Shown piece after piece: positions 1 to 7,444 of a DNA stretch of 60,478 nt (its first letter is position 1; every line of letters starts with the position of its first letter). Both the position numbers and the translations under genes were made by a program. Source of the DNA: Akkermansiaceae bacterium (lineage in GTDB: Bacteria > Verrucomicrobiota > Verrucomicrobiia > Verrucomicrobiales > Akkermansiaceae); NCBI GenBank assembly GCA_903908495.1, contig CAIVSK010000403.1:1-60478 (forward strand). The letters are read 5' to 3'. Below the pieces are notes generated by a model that was not told where the DNA came from, made no database searches, and was given only the letters and a program-made list of their open reading frames with translations.

Positions 1-869
1 GAGCTGTTAGCCCCGCCGCCGTTCCACGCCAACAAGCGGCGGGCTTCCTCCAAATTCGGATGGTTTTCCCGCGCCATTCTCACCAACAAGTACGGCCCGT
101 CCGCCGGTTGCGTCACGGTGAGAAGTTCGCGGTCGATGCCCTGCTTGTGCCAGGCTTCGACCCGCGCGATGAGGGTGTCCAGCGCATGGCGGGCCTCATC
201 GGGCTCGAGCACTTGCAGGTCGCTGCCGCGGCCGGCCGGCACCAGGTGATAGAAACACACCCGCTGGATTTCCTGGTCTTCGATGAAATCGAGGATCTGC
301 TCGATGTTCTCGACGTTGTGGCGGGTGAGGGTGAGGCGCAAGCCGGTCTTTTGCTTGACGGCGTGGCAGTTTTTGAAGCCGCGCACGGCGGCATCGAAGG
401 CACCTTCCTTGCGGCGGAATTCATCGTGCACCGGGCCGATGCCATCGAGCGAAATGCCGACGTAGGCGACGTTGGCGGCTTTCAGTAATGCGGCTTTTTC
501 GGGGGTGATCAAGGTGCCGTTGGTGGAGATGGTCAGCTTGAGGCCGGAGGCGGAGGCCAGGTCCACCAGATCGAAAAACCGCGGGTGGATCATCGGTTCG
601 CCGCCCGAGAGCAGCAGCGAGGGAACCTGATAGGCGGCGAGATCGGCGACCACGCTTTCCATCTGCGGCCAATCCAGCTCGCCGGGATACTGCATGGCGT
701 TGGAATCCGAATAGCAATGCACGCAGCGCAGATTGCAGGTGCGGGTGATGTTCCAAACCACGATTGGCTTGCGGCCGCGGGCTGCCACTTGCGCGCCCTC
801 ACCGTGTCCATACCGCAGCCCGTCGGCTGGCTGCGCCAAACCGGTCCATAATTTCGTTAGATTAATCAT
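1..869 (-). CDS. ahbC: Radical SAM enzyme, AhbC-like (12,18-didecarboxysiroheme deacetylase), 3' part beyond window
   Basis: The reading frame is open from an ATG at 869-867 to the left edge, so the C-terminal part is missing. The product begins MINLTKLWTGLAQPADGLRYG and then carries PIVVWNITRTCNLRCVHCYS, the CX3CX2C cluster of radical SAM enzymes preceded by the VVWN-TR context. A GGEP motif follows (LLLSGGEPMIHPRFF). The N-terminal layout (short leader, LRYG, then the P-VVWN-TR-CNL-C-HC block) matches what I know of AhbC, which removes acetate side chains from didecarboxysiroheme in the alternative heme pathway. The related NirJ of heme d1 synthesis is the main alternative. It lies 28 bp downstream of a second radical SAM gene on the same strand, and the pairing supports an AhbC/AhbD assignment. 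No strong ribosome binding site precedes the start. Confidence 0.72.
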   Translation of the reverse strand, partial: MINLTKLWTGLAQPADGLRYGHGEGAQVAARGRKPIVVWNITRTCNLRCVHCYSDSNAMQYPGELDWPQMESVVADLAAYQVPSLLLSGGEPMIHPRFFDLVDLASASGLKLTISTNGTLITPEKAALLKAANVAYVGISLDGIGPVHDEFRRKEGAFDAAVRGFKNCHAVKQKTGLRLTLTRHNVENIEQILDFIEDQEIQRVCFYHLVPAGRGSDLQVLEPDEARHALDTLIARVEAWHKQGIDRELLTVTQPADGPYLLVRMARENHPNLEEARRLLAWNGGGANS

Positions 870-897
870 CGAGTTCTTGTTGGGAGAGGTTTTCTAT

Positions 898-1998
898 CTA
901 GCAGGCGCTTTGCGGATGCCCGTGCGGCATGTGGTTGCAGGCGGGATCGGCGGCAAACGGGTCGCCGTAGACGCCGTAGGCGCGGGAGCGCGAGCCGCCG
1001 CAGACGCTGCGGTATTCGCACAGGCCGCACTTACCGCCGAGGGCGTCGTTGTCGCGCAGGCCCATGAAGAGCGGGTTGTGGCGGTAGATTTCTGCCGGGT
1101 GGAGGCTGCGTACGTTGCCGCAATCGATGGGCAGGAAACCGCTGGGCGAAACCACGCCGGTGTGGGAAATAAACATCACCCCGCGGCCGTCGCGGATGCC
1201 CTGTGGTGAACGCATGCCCTGCATGGCGCGGCCTTGCGCGCCCATTTTTTGCATGAGAACCCGGCGGAAATGATGACCTTCGGTGGTTTTCACTGCGAAC
1301 GGGGCCTTGCCCACCAGTTCGGCCATTTCCTCAAACACCCGTTCGATGTCTGCCGCATCCGGCAAGTCGGCCAAGCCGGCGCGGCCGGTCGGCACCAGCA
1401 GAAACACGCTCCACATGGCGGGCTTGAGTTCGAACATGAGGTTTTTGAAGGCCTCGAATTCATTCAGGTTGCCGCGGGTGAGGGTGGTGTTGATCTGCAG
1501 GTCGAGGCCGGCGGCATGGGAGCGATGCACCGCCTCGATGGTGCGGTCAAAAGTGCCGCCGACGCCGCGGAAGGCGTCGTGGGTCTCGCGGGTGGCACCG
1601 TCGAGACTCAGCGACATGCGCTTGACCCCGGCCGCTTTGATTTCGGCAAAGTCGGCCCGCATCAACAGTTCGGTGGCGGACGGGCTGAGGCCCACGTGGA
1701 GGCCGGCTGCGGTGGCCTCGCGCACCAGATCCATGGCGTCGCGCCGCATCAGCGGGTCGCCGCCGGTCAGGATGAGCATCGGCGGTGCCAATTCCGCCAG
1801 TTGGCCGATCAAGTGTTTGGCCTCGGCGGCATCCAGTTCGTCCGGGTGGCGGCGGGCCTGGGCCTCTGCCCGGCAATGACTGCAGGCCAGCGCGCAGGCT
1901 CGGGTGATTTCCCAGAAAACCAGGAATGGCCGCTCGTTGAAATCATAGGCGGCCATCGCCGGGCGGCCGCTGGGTGCTTGCGTGGTTTCGTGAATCAT
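898..1998 (-). CDS. ahbD: Radical SAM/SPASM-type protein, AhbD-like heme synthase or close relative
   Basis: A 366-residue protein if started at the ATG at 1998. The frame stays open upstream, but the upstream translation is low-complexity and unlike the family. The family-like region starts FNERPFLVFWEITRACALACSHCRAEA, containing the CX3CX2C radical SAM motif near residue 35, followed by LTGGDPLMR. The C-terminal part has SHTGVVSPSGFLP, then GKCGLCEYRSVCGG and a further Cys near the end, a SPASM/twitch-like auxiliary Fe-S region. This pattern is shared by AhbD, which oxidatively decarboxylates iron-coproporphyrin III to heme, and by the TIGR04053 radical SAM family; sequence alone does not fully separate them. 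The adjacent AhbC-like gene favours heme synthesis. The first gene of the pair, with no clear Shine-Dalgarno; an internal ATG at 1956 is an alternative start. Confidence 0.68.
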   Translation of the reverse strand: MIHETTQAPSGRPAMAAYDFNERPFLVFWEITRACALACSHCRAEAQARRHPDELDAAEAKHLIGQLAELAPPMLILTGGDPLMRRDAMDLVREATAAGLHVGLSPSATELLMRADFAEIKAAGVKRMSLSLDGATRETHDAFRGVGGTFDRTIEAVHRSHAAGLDLQINTTLTRGNLNEFEAFKNLMFELKPAMWSVFLLVPTGRAGLADLPDAADIERVFEEMAELVGKAPFAVKTTEGHHFRRVLMQKMGAQGRAMQGMRSPQGIRDGRGVMFISHTGVVSPSGFLPIDCGNVRSLHPAEIYRHNPLFMGLRDNDALGGKCGLCEYRSVCGGSRSRAYGVYGDPFAADPACNHMPHGHPQSAC

Positions 1999-2353
1999 GG
2001 TGAGGGATGCGGCCGGTTGGTGGGTGGATTTTCGGCGCGCCAGCCAAGGCCGCGCCCCGCGCTTTTGGCAACTTGCCCCGCCTCCGTCAATCCCAGATTT
2101 TGTTTTCCTGATTTCCCGCTGCGGAGTGAGCTGGCCCCGGGCGTGAAATCCCGGCTTGATCGATGGGGTGTCGTGAAAATCGAAACCCATTCATTTTCAG
2201 TGGGAGGGTGCTGTCCGGGTAGGAGCTAGAGGACCTGTGCGCGGTCCAACGGGAGGGCGAGCAACGATGGAATTCGTTCTAGTTGGCGGTAAGGGCGGTG
2301 CAGTGAGCGTTCATGTGCTCGGTGTGCATTGTGGTCTGGACGTGCCCCCATAA
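1999..2353. other. Gene-free stretch between ahbD-like and AsmA-like genes
   Basis: About 355 bases. The open frame of the ahbD-like gene continues to 2190, so a longer N-terminus is possible but unlikely. I see no RNA gene, strong hairpin with T-tract or repeat here. The promoter for the radical SAM pair should lie in this interval, but no convincing -35/-10 pair stands out. Confidence 0.5.
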
Positions 2354-3853
2354 TTACTCCGTTTTCGGTGGGGTCTTTGGCGGTTTCGGCGACAGATTTC
2401 CACCGCCGAGGAGTCCATTGAACACGCCATTCATGAGGGTGTCTGCGGCGGAGTCGATCACGTCCGTGCCTTTCTCAATGACCCCTGAATCGTCGATGAT
2501 GGAGCGGGTGAACTTGAGAACTTTTTCGCCGGTTTCCGGAATGACGTCGAACATGCGGCCGTGCGCGGCCGCGACCAGTCGCTCCGACAGGTCTTCCTGG
2601 GGATCGTCCATGGTTCCGGTGATGTGCAGCGGGCTCCACAGCAATCCGCGCTCGCCGGGGAGGAATACGACGGTTTCCGCACCCGGGATGGCAGCGAGGG
2701 TGCCGGGTGCCAATCCCAGTCGAAACGACCCATCGAGCGAGCGTCCGCGGATGACTAGACGTCCTTCAAGGCGGACCAGACTCTCGCTGGAGAGCACGAG
2801 ATTGCTGAGCGAGAGTTCACCTTTTTGCCAACGCCAATCGGCATGAGCCTCGCTCAGGGCCAGCACGCGCAGGCGGCGGGTGTCGGCGTAAGCGGCGAGC
2901 GAGTCGAGCACGGGGAGGGCTGTGAGAACGCCGTTTTTGATGATGAGGGTGCCCGTGGCGAGCGGTCCGGTGCTGCGGCGTTCGATGATAAATGACGAGG
3001 CAACATCACCCGTGAGATGTTTGGCCCAGTCGGCACCAAGCACCTCATCGCATTTGATTCCGCGCACATTGCCCTCGGCGGCGTATTGTTGTGCCCTTGG
3101 ATTCCACTCGCCGCTGCCGTCGATGCGGCCTTGTTTGAATACCGACGCCCTGGCATCGGTGACAAAAAAGCTGGCGTTTTGATAGCGCAACCGGACACGA
3201 TCGAGGTTGACTTCCGGTAGCAATGACCACGGCAGGCGGATGCGTCCGCCGTCGATGTCCGCCCGATAGGCATGTTTGTCGCCCGCCCGCTCCACACGGA
3301 CCCGCATGCCATTGGCGAACACCTCGCCATCATCGACCAGCGCCCGGACGATCAGTTCGCGCAGGTCCAGACCGCTGATTTCTACTTCGTTGGGTAGCCA
3401 GCCACGCTTGACGGATGACGGCGTTTTTTCGAGAAAGTAGTCTGGTGGCGCGGCGTTATCCGGCATATTGCGGGTATCCAAGGTGACATCCACGCGATTG
3501 ACGCTGGCACCGTACAGGTCCCAGACGCCGCGTCTCACGCCGGACAGATTGACTTCGGAGTGGAGCCGGTCCGCGTGCAACGAGCCGATCACGTGGTTGC
3601 CCGTTGCCTCGAATGAAGCTGTGTCGACGACCAGCCCATCCCAGCTGAAGGGACTGAATTCTCCGCTCATGCCGAGCACGTTGCTCACCTCTCCGGAAAG
3701 CAAGCGGCGGAAGCCGTCGCTATGCAGATAGCTTTTGAGAGACCAGTACCCGAGTGCCGCGCAAATCACCCCGGCCACCAATGCTCCCACGGCCAAGCGT
3801 CCCATCCATCCGCTGGATAAGGTGCCTCGGCGTCGTCTGGATCTGCGGCTCAT
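2354..3853 (-). CDS. Membrane-anchored AsmA-like envelope protein
   Basis: A 499-residue protein. An Arg-rich N-terminus (MSRRSRRRRG) precedes one hydrophobic segment at about residues 19-39, giving a single inner-membrane anchor with the rest in the periplasm. The body is rich in beta-strand-like segments on scaffolding themes such as LEGRLVIRGRSLDGSFRLGL and LHITGTMDDPQEDL, the latter typical of the C-terminal DUF3971/AsmA-like repeats of envelope lipid-transport proteins (TamB, YhdP, AsmA). The C-terminal tail is Pro/Lys-rich. It is the last of three minus-strand envelope genes, 78 bp after its neighbour. AsmA-like membership is inferred from architecture; no catalytic residues are expected. 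The start at 3853 places the basic residues directly before the membrane segment. Confidence 0.6.
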   Translation of the reverse strand: MSRRSRRRRGTLSSGWMGRLAVGALVAGVICAALGYWSLKSYLHSDGFRRLLSGEVSNVLGMSGEFSPFSWDGLVVDTASFEATGNHVIGSLHADRLHSEVNLSGVRRGVWDLYGASVNRVDVTLDTRNMPDNAAPPDYFLEKTPSSVKRGWLPNEVEISGLDLRELIVRALVDDGEVFANGMRVRVERAGDKHAYRADIDGGRIRLPWSLLPEVNLDRVRLRYQNASFFVTDARASVFKQGRIDGSGEWNPRAQQYAAEGNVRGIKCDEVLGADWAKHLTGDVASSFIIERRSTGPLATGTLIIKNGVLTALPVLDSLAAYADTRRLRVLALSEAHADWRWQKGELSLSNLVLSSESLVRLEGRLVIRGRSLDGSFRLGLAPGTLAAIPGAETVVFLPGERGLLWSPLHITGTMDDPQEDLSERLVAAAHGRMFDVIPETGEKVLKFTRSIIDDSGVIEKGTDVIDSAADTLMNGVFNGLLGGGNLSPKPPKTPPKTE

Positions 3854-3931
3854 CGGCGGCAGTTTAGCGGATCCGGGGGCAGGAGCAAGCCGGACGATCG
3901 GGAGAATTGGGGGCTCATGCGGGTGTGGGGC

Positions 3932-5425
3932 TCAGGGCTTGGGCAAGTTAATGGGTGCCTCTGGCGGCAGGTTGCCGGGCAGGCCCATCGGGTTGCCGCC
4001 CAGCCCGGCTGGAAGTGGATTGGAAAGTGCATCCGGGGTGCTGCGGGCGAAGATTTTGTTCATGCGGTCAAGGTATTTTGAGAGGTTGTCGTCGCGGTTG
4101 CGGGGCTGAGCGGTCAAGCGTTCTTTGAGCCGGAGATAGTCTGCAAACACGCCGCTGGTTTCGCGGGCGCGAGTGATTTCAAACCAATCCAAGTAATCGC
4201 GGGCGCGGGTGGCTTTGGCCACCATTCGGTGACGGGTTTCGAGCAGGGCCGCGAGCTGGTCAGCGGTTTTTTTGGTTTTGTTATGAGCGATGGCACCGAG
4301 GGCGATCTGATATTCTTTGATGAGCGGACGGTAGGACGGGAAACAGCGGTAGCTGAGGCGCACCAGCGCATCCTGCGCCAGACGGACCGATTCGCTGCGT
4401 TCGGCGTCCTTGAGGGCATGCAGTTCCTGCCAGGAGCTGAGCGGTTTGCGTTGCATGGCATCCCCGGTGCTGCCGAAGTTCAAGTACAGCGCGTCGTCGA
4501 GCGCGGCCTCGGTCTCAGTGATGGTGAGGACCTCGGTGAGAGTGGGCGCTGTCATTTCGGCGAGCTGCAGGCGCCACCACTTGGCGAGGCTGGTTTCCGA
4601 CAGATTGAGATCGGGGAAATGGCGGCGCAACAGGGTAGGCATCTCGCCTTCGAAAGCCGTTGATTCTGATAGAAACGAGAGGAATCCATCGCGGCCTTGG
4701 GGTTGTTTGAGCAAGGCCATCACCAGAGCACCGGAGGACACCCGGAAGGTTGCGCGCATGGCCCCGTCGAGTTCCTCATATTCGCTTGCGGTAACGGCGA
4801 AAAGTTCGTCGAGTTTGGAGAGTTCGCCATGTTTGAAAATGGCCTCATACAAGCGTCGGTCGCTGTGTTTCTGTTGCCAGGCGGTGGCCTCGCGGAGACC
4901 TTCGATCAACCATGGGGGGACTCGCAGTGGCGTCTCGGGTTGTCCGGGTTGGCGGCCGCGCAGGGCGCGCTCATAGAGCAGGGCGGCGGTGGCGGCATAT
5001 TTGAATTGTTCGGTTTCGATGCCGTGGCTCAGGTGCACATCGAGCCGCAGATCGTAGCCTGCCTCGCTGAACAAGAGTTTCATGGCGATGGAGCGGGTGG
5101 GCAGCGGGTCGCCTTGTTTGCCATGAAGAATGATGGAGACAGGAACCTTCCACTGATCTTTCTCGCCGGTGAGGAGCAACAAGTCGTCCTTGGCTTCCTC
5201 CGCCATCATGGCTACCGTTCCACGCAGCCTTGCGTCAGCCCCGCTGACGCGGAATTGCCCGGTGCGGCTCGTCGCGCGGTCTGTGCCCGGTGCCGAGGCG
5301 CTCGGCGGCGGCGGCGGCACTGGGGTCTGGGTTGCTGGAGCGTCGGGCACTGGCAAGGCTCGCGGCGGATCCTGGCCGAGCGCTGCGGCGGCGAGCAAGA
5401 GCCCGCTCAGGAGGGTGGGTTTCAT
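3932..5425 (-). CDS. Secreted protein of unknown function with degenerate peptidase-MA-like segment
   Basis: A 497-residue protein starting with a signal peptide (MKPTLLSGLLLAAAALGQ), then a Pro/Ala-rich linker to about residue 50. The middle contains VPPWLIEGLREATAW near residue 170, the helix that in peptidase-MA-like gluzincins (PPWLSEGLA-Y type) follows the HExxH helix; here no HExxH precedes it, so catalysis is doubtful. The C-terminus ends in a Gly/Pro/Asn-rich tail. It lies 19 bp downstream of the gene at 5445-6146 and shares strand and probably transcript with its neighbours. I do not recognise a named family; the peptidase resemblance is weak. Export to the periplasm or cell surface is the firm part of the call. 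Confidence 0.6.
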   Translation of the reverse strand: MKPTLLSGLLLAAAALGQDPPRALPVPDAPATQTPVPPPPPSASAPGTDRATSRTGQFRVSGADARLRGTVAMMAEEAKDDLLLLTGEKDQWKVPVSIILHGKQGDPLPTRSIAMKLLFSEAGYDLRLDVHLSHGIETEQFKYAATAALLYERALRGRQPGQPETPLRVPPWLIEGLREATAWQQKHSDRRLYEAIFKHGELSKLDELFAVTASEYEELDGAMRATFRVSSGALVMALLKQPQGRDGFLSFLSESTAFEGEMPTLLRRHFPDLNLSETSLAKWWRLQLAEMTAPTLTEVLTITETEAALDDALYLNFGSTGDAMQRKPLSSWQELHALKDAERSESVRLAQDALVRLSYRCFPSYRPLIKEYQIALGAIAHNKTKKTADQLAALLETRHRMVAKATRARDYLDWFEITRARETSGVFADYLRLKERLTAQPRNRDDNLSKYLDRMNKIFARSTPDALSNPLPAGLGGNPMGLPGNLPPEAPINLPKP

Positions 5426-5444
5426 GGGGATGGGGTGGGATGGC

Positions 5445-6146
5445 TCAAGGGCTGCCTGGGACGGGTAGCTGTGGCACGCGCGGGTCGAGTGTCAGGCGTT
5501 CGTCCGCGATCTTGACGCGTGCCATTTCCTTGAAGCCGAGGCGGAGTTCTTCAGGGAAAGCGGCTGCCAGATTCTTGAAAGCAGGCATCACCAGCAGCAG
5601 GAAGCCTTGCGGCACCGGGAGCCGACCGAAACGTCCGCCACATTTTGGAAATGGCAAATAGGGATGAAAAGGCCCCCCGTGGAATTGAATCTCGGTGGTC
5701 GATCCGGTGTCGCTTTCGGTTTGTTCGATTTGCAGGTACATTGAAGTGGTGAAGGATTTGCCCAACACCCTGCGCTCGAGGACGACTTCCGCCCTGCCGT
5801 CCTCCAGGCGCACCCACACGCCATCAAGCGAGACCTTGTCGGCGAACAAGCCGCCTTGTTGGGTCCGGAGGGCATCGAGCAGCCAGCGATTGATTTCGCC
5901 CTCGGTGAGGGTGACCGGATACGAGCTCTCCAGTGAATTGCGCAGCATCGCGTTGATATCTTGCCGCAACGGGGGGCGGTTTGCAGGGGAGTGGCCTTGG
6001 ATATCGCTCAAATCCTGGGGCTGGGACATGAAGTAGATTGAGACGCCCAGACCGACAGCCACGAGCAGCAAGAGCAGCATGATGAATCTGGTGAGGCAGC
6101 CACGCGGAGTTGATTTGGAGGATGTCGCGTCGTTGTGCTCGGCCAT
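5445..6146 (-). CDS. Single-pass membrane protein of unknown function
   Basis: A 233-residue protein. Residues about 20-42 (LTRFIMLLLLLVAVGLGVSIYF) form one transmembrane segment after a hydrophilic N-terminus, leaving most of the protein outside the cytoplasm. The following domain contains VTLTEGEINRWLLDALR and a beta-rich part (RLEDGRAEVVLERRVLGKSF), which looks like a lipid- or ligand-binding envelope domain, but I recognise no family. It is the first gene of the three-gene minus-strand envelope group (6146 to 2354), with 19 bp to the next gene. Its promoter must lie in the 354-base region that also holds the duplicated leader of the divergent DUF167 gene. Confidence 0.6.
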   Translation of the reverse strand: MAEHNDATSSKSTPRGCLTRFIMLLLLLVAVGLGVSIYFMSQPQDLSDIQGHSPANRPPLRQDINAMLRNSLESSYPVTLTEGEINRWLLDALRTQQGGLFADKVSLDGVWVRLEDGRAEVVLERRVLGKSFTTSMYLQIEQTESDTGSTTEIQFHGGPFHPYLPFPKCGGRFGRLPVPQGFLLLVMPAFKNLAAAFPEELRLGFKEMARVKIADERLTLDPRVPQLPVPGSP

Positions 6147-6368
6147 GGCTGGGTCTTACCACGGATCCGCGCGCTTGCCTAGTCGATCTTGAGGACACCG
6201 CCGGGGCGGGCCGGGAGTTGAATTTGTGTGCGATCAGAGCGTCAGTTGGCATTTTTTCGTTGTCGGCGAGCAACCTCGGGAAGGCTGGCGAGGGCGTGAG
6301 GTTCAAGCAAGAAACAGGATCCCGCGTGGTGCCATGATAATGACAGACAATCTATTGCAGCCCGGCAA

Positions 6369-6393
6369 CAACATAATGACTCACGTTATGTCG
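6369..6393. promoter_or_regulatory. Degenerate palindrome, upstream copy
   Basis: ACATAA at 6371-6376 and TTATGT at 6386-6391 form a 6-bp inverted repeat with an outer C-G pair. It occupies the same place in copy 1 that the perfect palindrome occupies in copy 2, but with mismatches. Confidence 0.45.
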
Positions 6394-6453
6394 CAGCCAG
6401 AGCATGAAACTTCACGTCCGTATGCCGCCCGTTCCAGGGAAATTGCTTGGCAA

Positions 6454-6478
6454 CAACATAATGACACATATTATGTTG
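6454..6478. promoter_or_regulatory. Perfect 9-bp inverted repeat upstream of the DUF167 gene
   Basis: CAACATAAT (6454-6462) and ATTATGTTG (6470-6478) are exact inverted repeats separated by 7 bp, centred about 35 bp before the start codon at 6501. Its size and position suit an operator for a dimeric DNA-binding protein, or a hairpin in the 5' leader. The function is inferred from position and symmetry only. Confidence 0.5.
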
Positions 6479-6500
6479 CAGCCCAATTTGGGATAAGAGC

Positions 6501-6773
6501 ATGAAACTACACGTCCGCGCCACGCCCAACGCCCGATCCAGCGAAATTGTGGGCTGGGAGGAGGAGGCGCAGGTGGGGCGGGTGTTGCGGGTGCGGATTG
6601 CGGCGCCGCCGGTCGATGGCAAGGCGAATGCCGCGCTGCGGGAGTTCTTGGCCAAGGCGCTGGGTTTATCCAAGTCGATGATCAGCTTGGAGAAAGGCGG
6701 TTCGTCGCGCTACAAGACGTTTACCATTCCCGACGGGACCAAGCTATGGGAGGGAGGCTCTGGCGGGCGCTAG
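6501..6773 (+). CDS. DUF167 (YggU/UPF0235) family protein
   Basis: A 90-residue protein of the small, nearly universal DUF167 family, of unknown biochemical function. Recognisable family features are the opening beta strand MKLHVRATPNARSSEI, the central RIAAPPVDGKANAALREFLA block (PPVDGKAN is the family hallmark) and the terminal LEKGGSSRYKTFTI strand. Length is normal for the family. The start at 6501 follows the palindromic leader. Its 3' end overlaps the 3' end of the convergent purN by 30 bp (6744-6773). The C-terminal residues past KLWEGGSGGR are in that overlap and are probably not conserved. Confidence 0.88.
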   Translation: MKLHVRATPNARSSEIVGWEEEAQVGRVLRVRIAAPPVDGKANAALREFLAKALGLSKSMISLEKGGSSRYKTFTIPDGTKLWEGGSGGR

Positions 6774-7343
6774 CAGGCTGGCCGCCATCTTGGAGATGGC
6801 GGTGGGGTAGAGGCGGTGTTCGACAGTCTGAATGCGGGCGTGGAGCGAGTCTGCGCTGTCGCCAGGCAGGATCGGGACCTCTTCCTGCAGGATGATGGGG
6901 CCGGTGTCCATGCCTTCATCGACGAGATGCACGGTGCAGCCGGCAGTGGGGGCTCCGGCGGCGAGGGCCTGTTTCCACGATTCCAGGCCGGGGAAAGCGG
7001 GCAGTAGTGACGGGTGGATGTTGATGATGCGCTTGGGAAAGGCGTCCAGCAGCGGGCGTTTCACCAGGCGCAGGAAACCCGCGAGGCAGACGAGGGTGAC
7101 GCCAGCCGCGCGCAAGCGGGCGGCGGTTTCCAATTGGGCCTCATCGGGAAAGCGGGTGAGGAAGCCACGGCAATCGATGACGCCGCAGGGGATGCCGCGG
7201 CGGCGCGCTCGTTCGAGGATAAACGCATCGGGGTTGTCCGAGAGGACCAGGGCGATGCGTGCGTCGAGATTCCCGGCGTCGATGGCGTCGAGGATGGCCT
7301 GCATGTTTGAGCCGGAGCCGGAGCCGAGAATGCCAAGGACCAT
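6744..7343 (-). CDS. purN: Phosphoribosylglycinamide formyltransferase (GART)
   Basis: A 199-residue enzyme that transfers a formyl group from 10-formyltetrahydrofolate to glycinamide ribonucleotide in purine synthesis, in the cytoplasm. Seen motifs: VLGSGSGSNMQAI near the N-terminus (phosphate-binding loop), IINIHPSLLPAFPG (with the catalytic Asn and His) and GCTVHLVDEGMDTGPIILQEEVPI (with the catalytic Asp). Length fits the family. I chose the ATG at 7343 (MVLGILGSGSGSNMQ) because the frame upstream to 7385 adds a non-conserved extension. It stands alone rather than in a pur operon, and overlaps the DUF167 gene tail to tail. Confidence 0.93.
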   Translation of the reverse strand: MVLGILGSGSGSNMQAILDAIDAGNLDARIALVLSDNPDAFILERARRRGIPCGVIDCRGFLTRFPDEAQLETAARLRAAGVTLVCLAGFLRLVKRPLLDAFPKRIINIHPSLLPAFPGLESWKQALAAGAPTAGCTVHLVDEGMDTGPIILQEEVPILPGDSADSLHARIQTVEHRLYPTAISKMAASLLAPARASLP

Positions 7344-7444
7344 GCGCAGGGTTTTAGCCGGCCTGCCGCCGGTGCCAAGTTCCAAGTTGGAGATTCGTCA
7401 CTGCGGGGCGGGCGGTTTGGCCGTGGATCCGGTTGCGATGCCGA

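Larger units (their letters stand above)
6364..6557 (+). repeat. Imperfect tandem duplication of the leader and 5' end of the DUF167 gene
   Basis: Copy 1 (6364-6450) and copy 2 (6449-6557) both run GGCAACAACATAATGAC, a TTATG half-palindrome, GCAGCC, AGAGCATGAAACT, CACGTCCG, and a CCAG-GAAATT end. Copy 2 contains the real start codon at 6501 and the first codons of the DUF167 gene; copy 1 contains a decayed version of the same start region (ATGAAACTTCACGTCCG at 6403 onwards) that soon loses the frame. A more degraded trace of the same leader (ATAATGACAGACAATCTATTGCAGCCC-like) sits just before copy 1 at about 6337-6363. The 354-base region 6147-6500 holds nothing else that I can support. Confidence 0.75.
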
